Below, in pieces: positions 7,418 through 8,648 of a stretch of 8,648 bases of DNA. The notes below the pieces were generated by a model. That model did not search any database, was not told the origin of the DNA, and saw only the letters and a program-made list of their open reading frames with translations. The translations under genes and the position numbers were made by a program. This DNA is from Gammaproteobacteria bacterium (lineage in GTDB: Bacteria > Pseudomonadota > Gammaproteobacteria > Pseudomonadales > Halieaceae): positions 1 to 8,648 of the forward strand of contig JAOUDU010000080.1 of the NCBI GenBank assembly GCA_029859085.1. The letters run 5' to 3'. Every line of letters begins with the position of its first letter. The first letter of the stretch is position 1.

Positions 7418-8503
7418 TCAGCGGGGCAGTGTGATCTTCTGGATTCCTTTCGCCCCACCCACGAGCAGGGTGTCGCCGGGGCCCTGCGCCATGGAACTGA
7501 GGGGACCGAGCTCTTCCAGGGGTACCAGGCTGAAGTGGAAGCCATTATCGCTGCTGACGAGAATCTCACCCGCAGCCCCCGCGGCCAGGAGCCTGTCGTC
7601 TGACAGCCGGATGGCCGCGATGATCGAGCTGGTCGCGGGCTTCTCCACCGCGGTCCAGGTGGTGCCCTCATCCGCAGTGCGGAACATCCGCCCGCGCAGG
7701 CCTCCCATCACGATAGCACCGTCGGCGGTGGCGGCACTGGAGAAAAAACTGCCCTCCCAGGGTACCGAATGGATCCGCCTGCCGATCCGTTCGTTGATAT
7801 CCGCGATCAGCAGCAGTCCCGCCTCCCCGGCGATAAAATACCGCCCGGGCTCCGGCAGCGGGGCATAGTCGTACATGTGGTTGAAGTTTTCATTTTCGTT
7901 GCGGTACATGTTGTTTTCCCATGTTTTGCCGCCGTCAAAGGTGACCACCGTCATGCCGTAGGCGCCCAACGCGTTGCAGCGTGTGTCGCTCTGGCACCTC
8001 ACCTTGAAAAACGGCCGGTCGGCGCCCTGTTCAATGGCCAGCTTCATCTCCTCGACCAGCGGCGGAATGGTTTCATTGTCGGGTTCCTCCCCAGCCAGTT
8101 TCTGGTAGAAGGCAAGGCCCTCTGTTGCATACTGGATCCCGTCGTACTGTTTTTCCCAGGTCTTGCCACCGTCGGAGGAGTGCAGGATCACCCCCTCGTG
8201 GCCGGCCGCCCAGCCCTGCTCGGGTGTGGGGAAATCGATGCTGAGCAGGCTGGAGCGCACCGGCGTCTGGGCCTGTTCCCAGGTTTCGCCGCCATCGTTG
8301 GAGTAGAGAATCTGGCCCTGGATACCGGTGGCGAAGTAGCGGTCGCCAATTTGCCTCAGGGAATAAATCAGGGACTGGCTTGCAATATGGCTGGGTACCG
8401 AGGGCTGGGCCAGAACATCAAAATCCTTTTCCGCATGCAGCAGTGACCAGGGCGCCAGCAGGAGGGTGAACAGTGTGGCGCGAAAGGCTCTTTTTATGAT
8501 CAT
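7418..8503 (-). CDS. Secreted YCF48-like beta-propeller protein
   Basis: A 361-residue protein of the YCF48/Hcf136-like propeller group (the photosystem II assembly-factor fold, here in a probable non-phototroph). Residues 1-24 look like a Sec signal peptide: charged MIIKR, a hydrophobic core, then LLHA before Glu25. Asp-box repeats of the form S/T-x-D-x-G-x-T-W occur at 68-75, 109-116, 188-195 and 276-283, with a degenerate one at 317-324. Their spacing (41, 79, 88, 41) suggests a seven-bladed propeller in which two blades lost the box. Cys170 and Cys176 lie close together in an expanded segment. I chose the ATG at 8503, which follows the purine-rich GGAAGAAGAG. The frame opens 24 codons earlier, but that would bury the signal peptide. 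No lipobox is seen, so it should be free in the periplasm or outside. The exporter gene follows at once, so the propeller may be its partner or substrate sensor; that role is inference. Confidence 0.85.
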   Translation of the reverse strand: MIIKRAFRATLFTLLLAPWSLLHAEKDFDVLAQPSVPSHIASQSLIYSLRQIGDRYFATGIQGQILYSNDGGETWEQAQTPVRSSLLSIDFPTPEQGWAAGHEGVILHSSDGGKTWEKQYDGIQYATEGLAFYQKLAGEEPDNETIPPLVEEMKLAIEQGADRPFFKVRCQSDTRCNALGAYGMTVVTFDGGKTWENNMYRNENENFNHMYDYAPLPEPGRYFIAGEAGLLLIADINERIGRRIHSVPWEGSFFSSAATADGAIVMGGLRGRMFRTADEGTTWTAVEKPATSSIIAAIRLSDDRLLAAGAAGEILVSSDNGFHFSLVPLEELGPLSSMAQGPGDTLLVGGAKGIQKITLPR

Positions 8504-8547
8504 GACTCTTCTTCCGAATTCCGGTTGGCGCAGGTAGCCGCCGGCGG

Positions 8548-8597
8548 AGTATAGCTGTACGCGGAACCGTTGCATCCAGGTCTAGACAAATATTTTT
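8548..8597 (-). promoter_or_regulatory. Possible promoter of the propeller-exporter operon
   Basis: On the minus strand a good -10 hexamer TATACT lies at 8553-8548, placing the start of transcription near 8541 and giving a leader of about 38 bases. No good -35 is found at the right spacing. An AT-rich block AAAAATATTT at 8597-8588 lies about 47-56 bases before the predicted start, where an UP element would sit, and could compensate. This is a reading by eye. Confidence 0.32.
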
Positions 8598-8648
8598 CAG
8601 GGTCACCGGCCCCACCCCCGGGGCGAATGCCAACGCTTGTCAAAGTTG
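8598..8648. other. Right edge, no gene assigned
   Basis: No gene can be supported in these last bases. GCCCC (8609-8613) and GGGGC (8620-8624) can form a five-base-pair hairpin with a six-base loop. On the minus strand no T-run follows directly, so it is at best a weak terminator of a gene lying beyond the window. One minus-strand frame is open from the right edge to a TGA near 8605-8603 and could be the tail of such a gene. Confidence 0.2.

Noticed and set aside
8276..8310. Related DNA stretches repeated in the propeller gene (also near 7915 and 8152)
   Set aside because: They encode the Asp-box repeats of the protein, so they are explained by protein structure and not by a mobile or regulatory repeat.
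7769..8446. Plus-strand open frame (225 codons) opposite the propeller gene
   Set aside because: It has no motif or ribosome site, while the minus-strand frame has a signal peptide and five Asp-boxes.
8418..8633. Short minus-strand frame at the right edge
   Set aside because: It overlaps the signal peptide region of the propeller gene in another frame and reads as arginine- and proline-rich noise.

Overview
The window is GC-rich and densely coding. It carries six complete protein genes, and no tRNA, rRNA, CRISPR array, insertion sequence or integron is visible. The cysB and thrH products match gammaproteobacterial proteins at exact family length (324 and 205 residues). ThrH in particular points to Pseudomonas and its marine relatives (Pseudomonadales/Cellvibrionales-type bacteria). 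This placement is an inference from protein resemblance, not from a marker gene. The stretch looks like ordinary chromosome, with no sign of recent transfer.

Left half, plus strand: a 715-residue acetyl-CoA hydrolase/CoA-transferase family protein (131-2278) is followed after 32 bases by a cytosolic 5'-nucleotidase of the NT5C1A/PF06189 type (2311-3210); the two probably form an operon. After an AT-rich, promoter-like gap comes cysB (3320-4294), the LysR-type regulator of sulfur assimilation. A 100-base gap with small hairpins and a 10-base direct repeat separates it from thrH (4395-5012), the HAD-fold phosphoserine phosphatase/homoserine phosphotransferase. Sulfate assimilation delivers sulfide to cysteine synthesis and so draws on serine, while ThrH acts on phosphoserine and homoserine, so the cysB-thrH pair makes metabolic sense.

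Right half, minus strand: a secreted YCF48-like beta-propeller protein (7418-8503) and a 795-residue RND-superfamily exporter (5007-7394) form a two-gene operon read leftwards, 23 bases apart. The propeller has a signal peptide and should act outside the inner membrane. The exporter has 12 predicted membrane spans and two large periplasmic loops, so the two could work together at the envelope. The exporter gene converges on thrH and the two overlap at their stop codons, leaving no room for a terminator between them.

I did not find a system that is clearly new. The points most worth following are the RND-propeller operon, the exporter's asymmetric proton-relay motifs, the oversized CoA-transferase paired with an AMP-type nucleotidase, and the cysB-thrH linkage lacking cysH.
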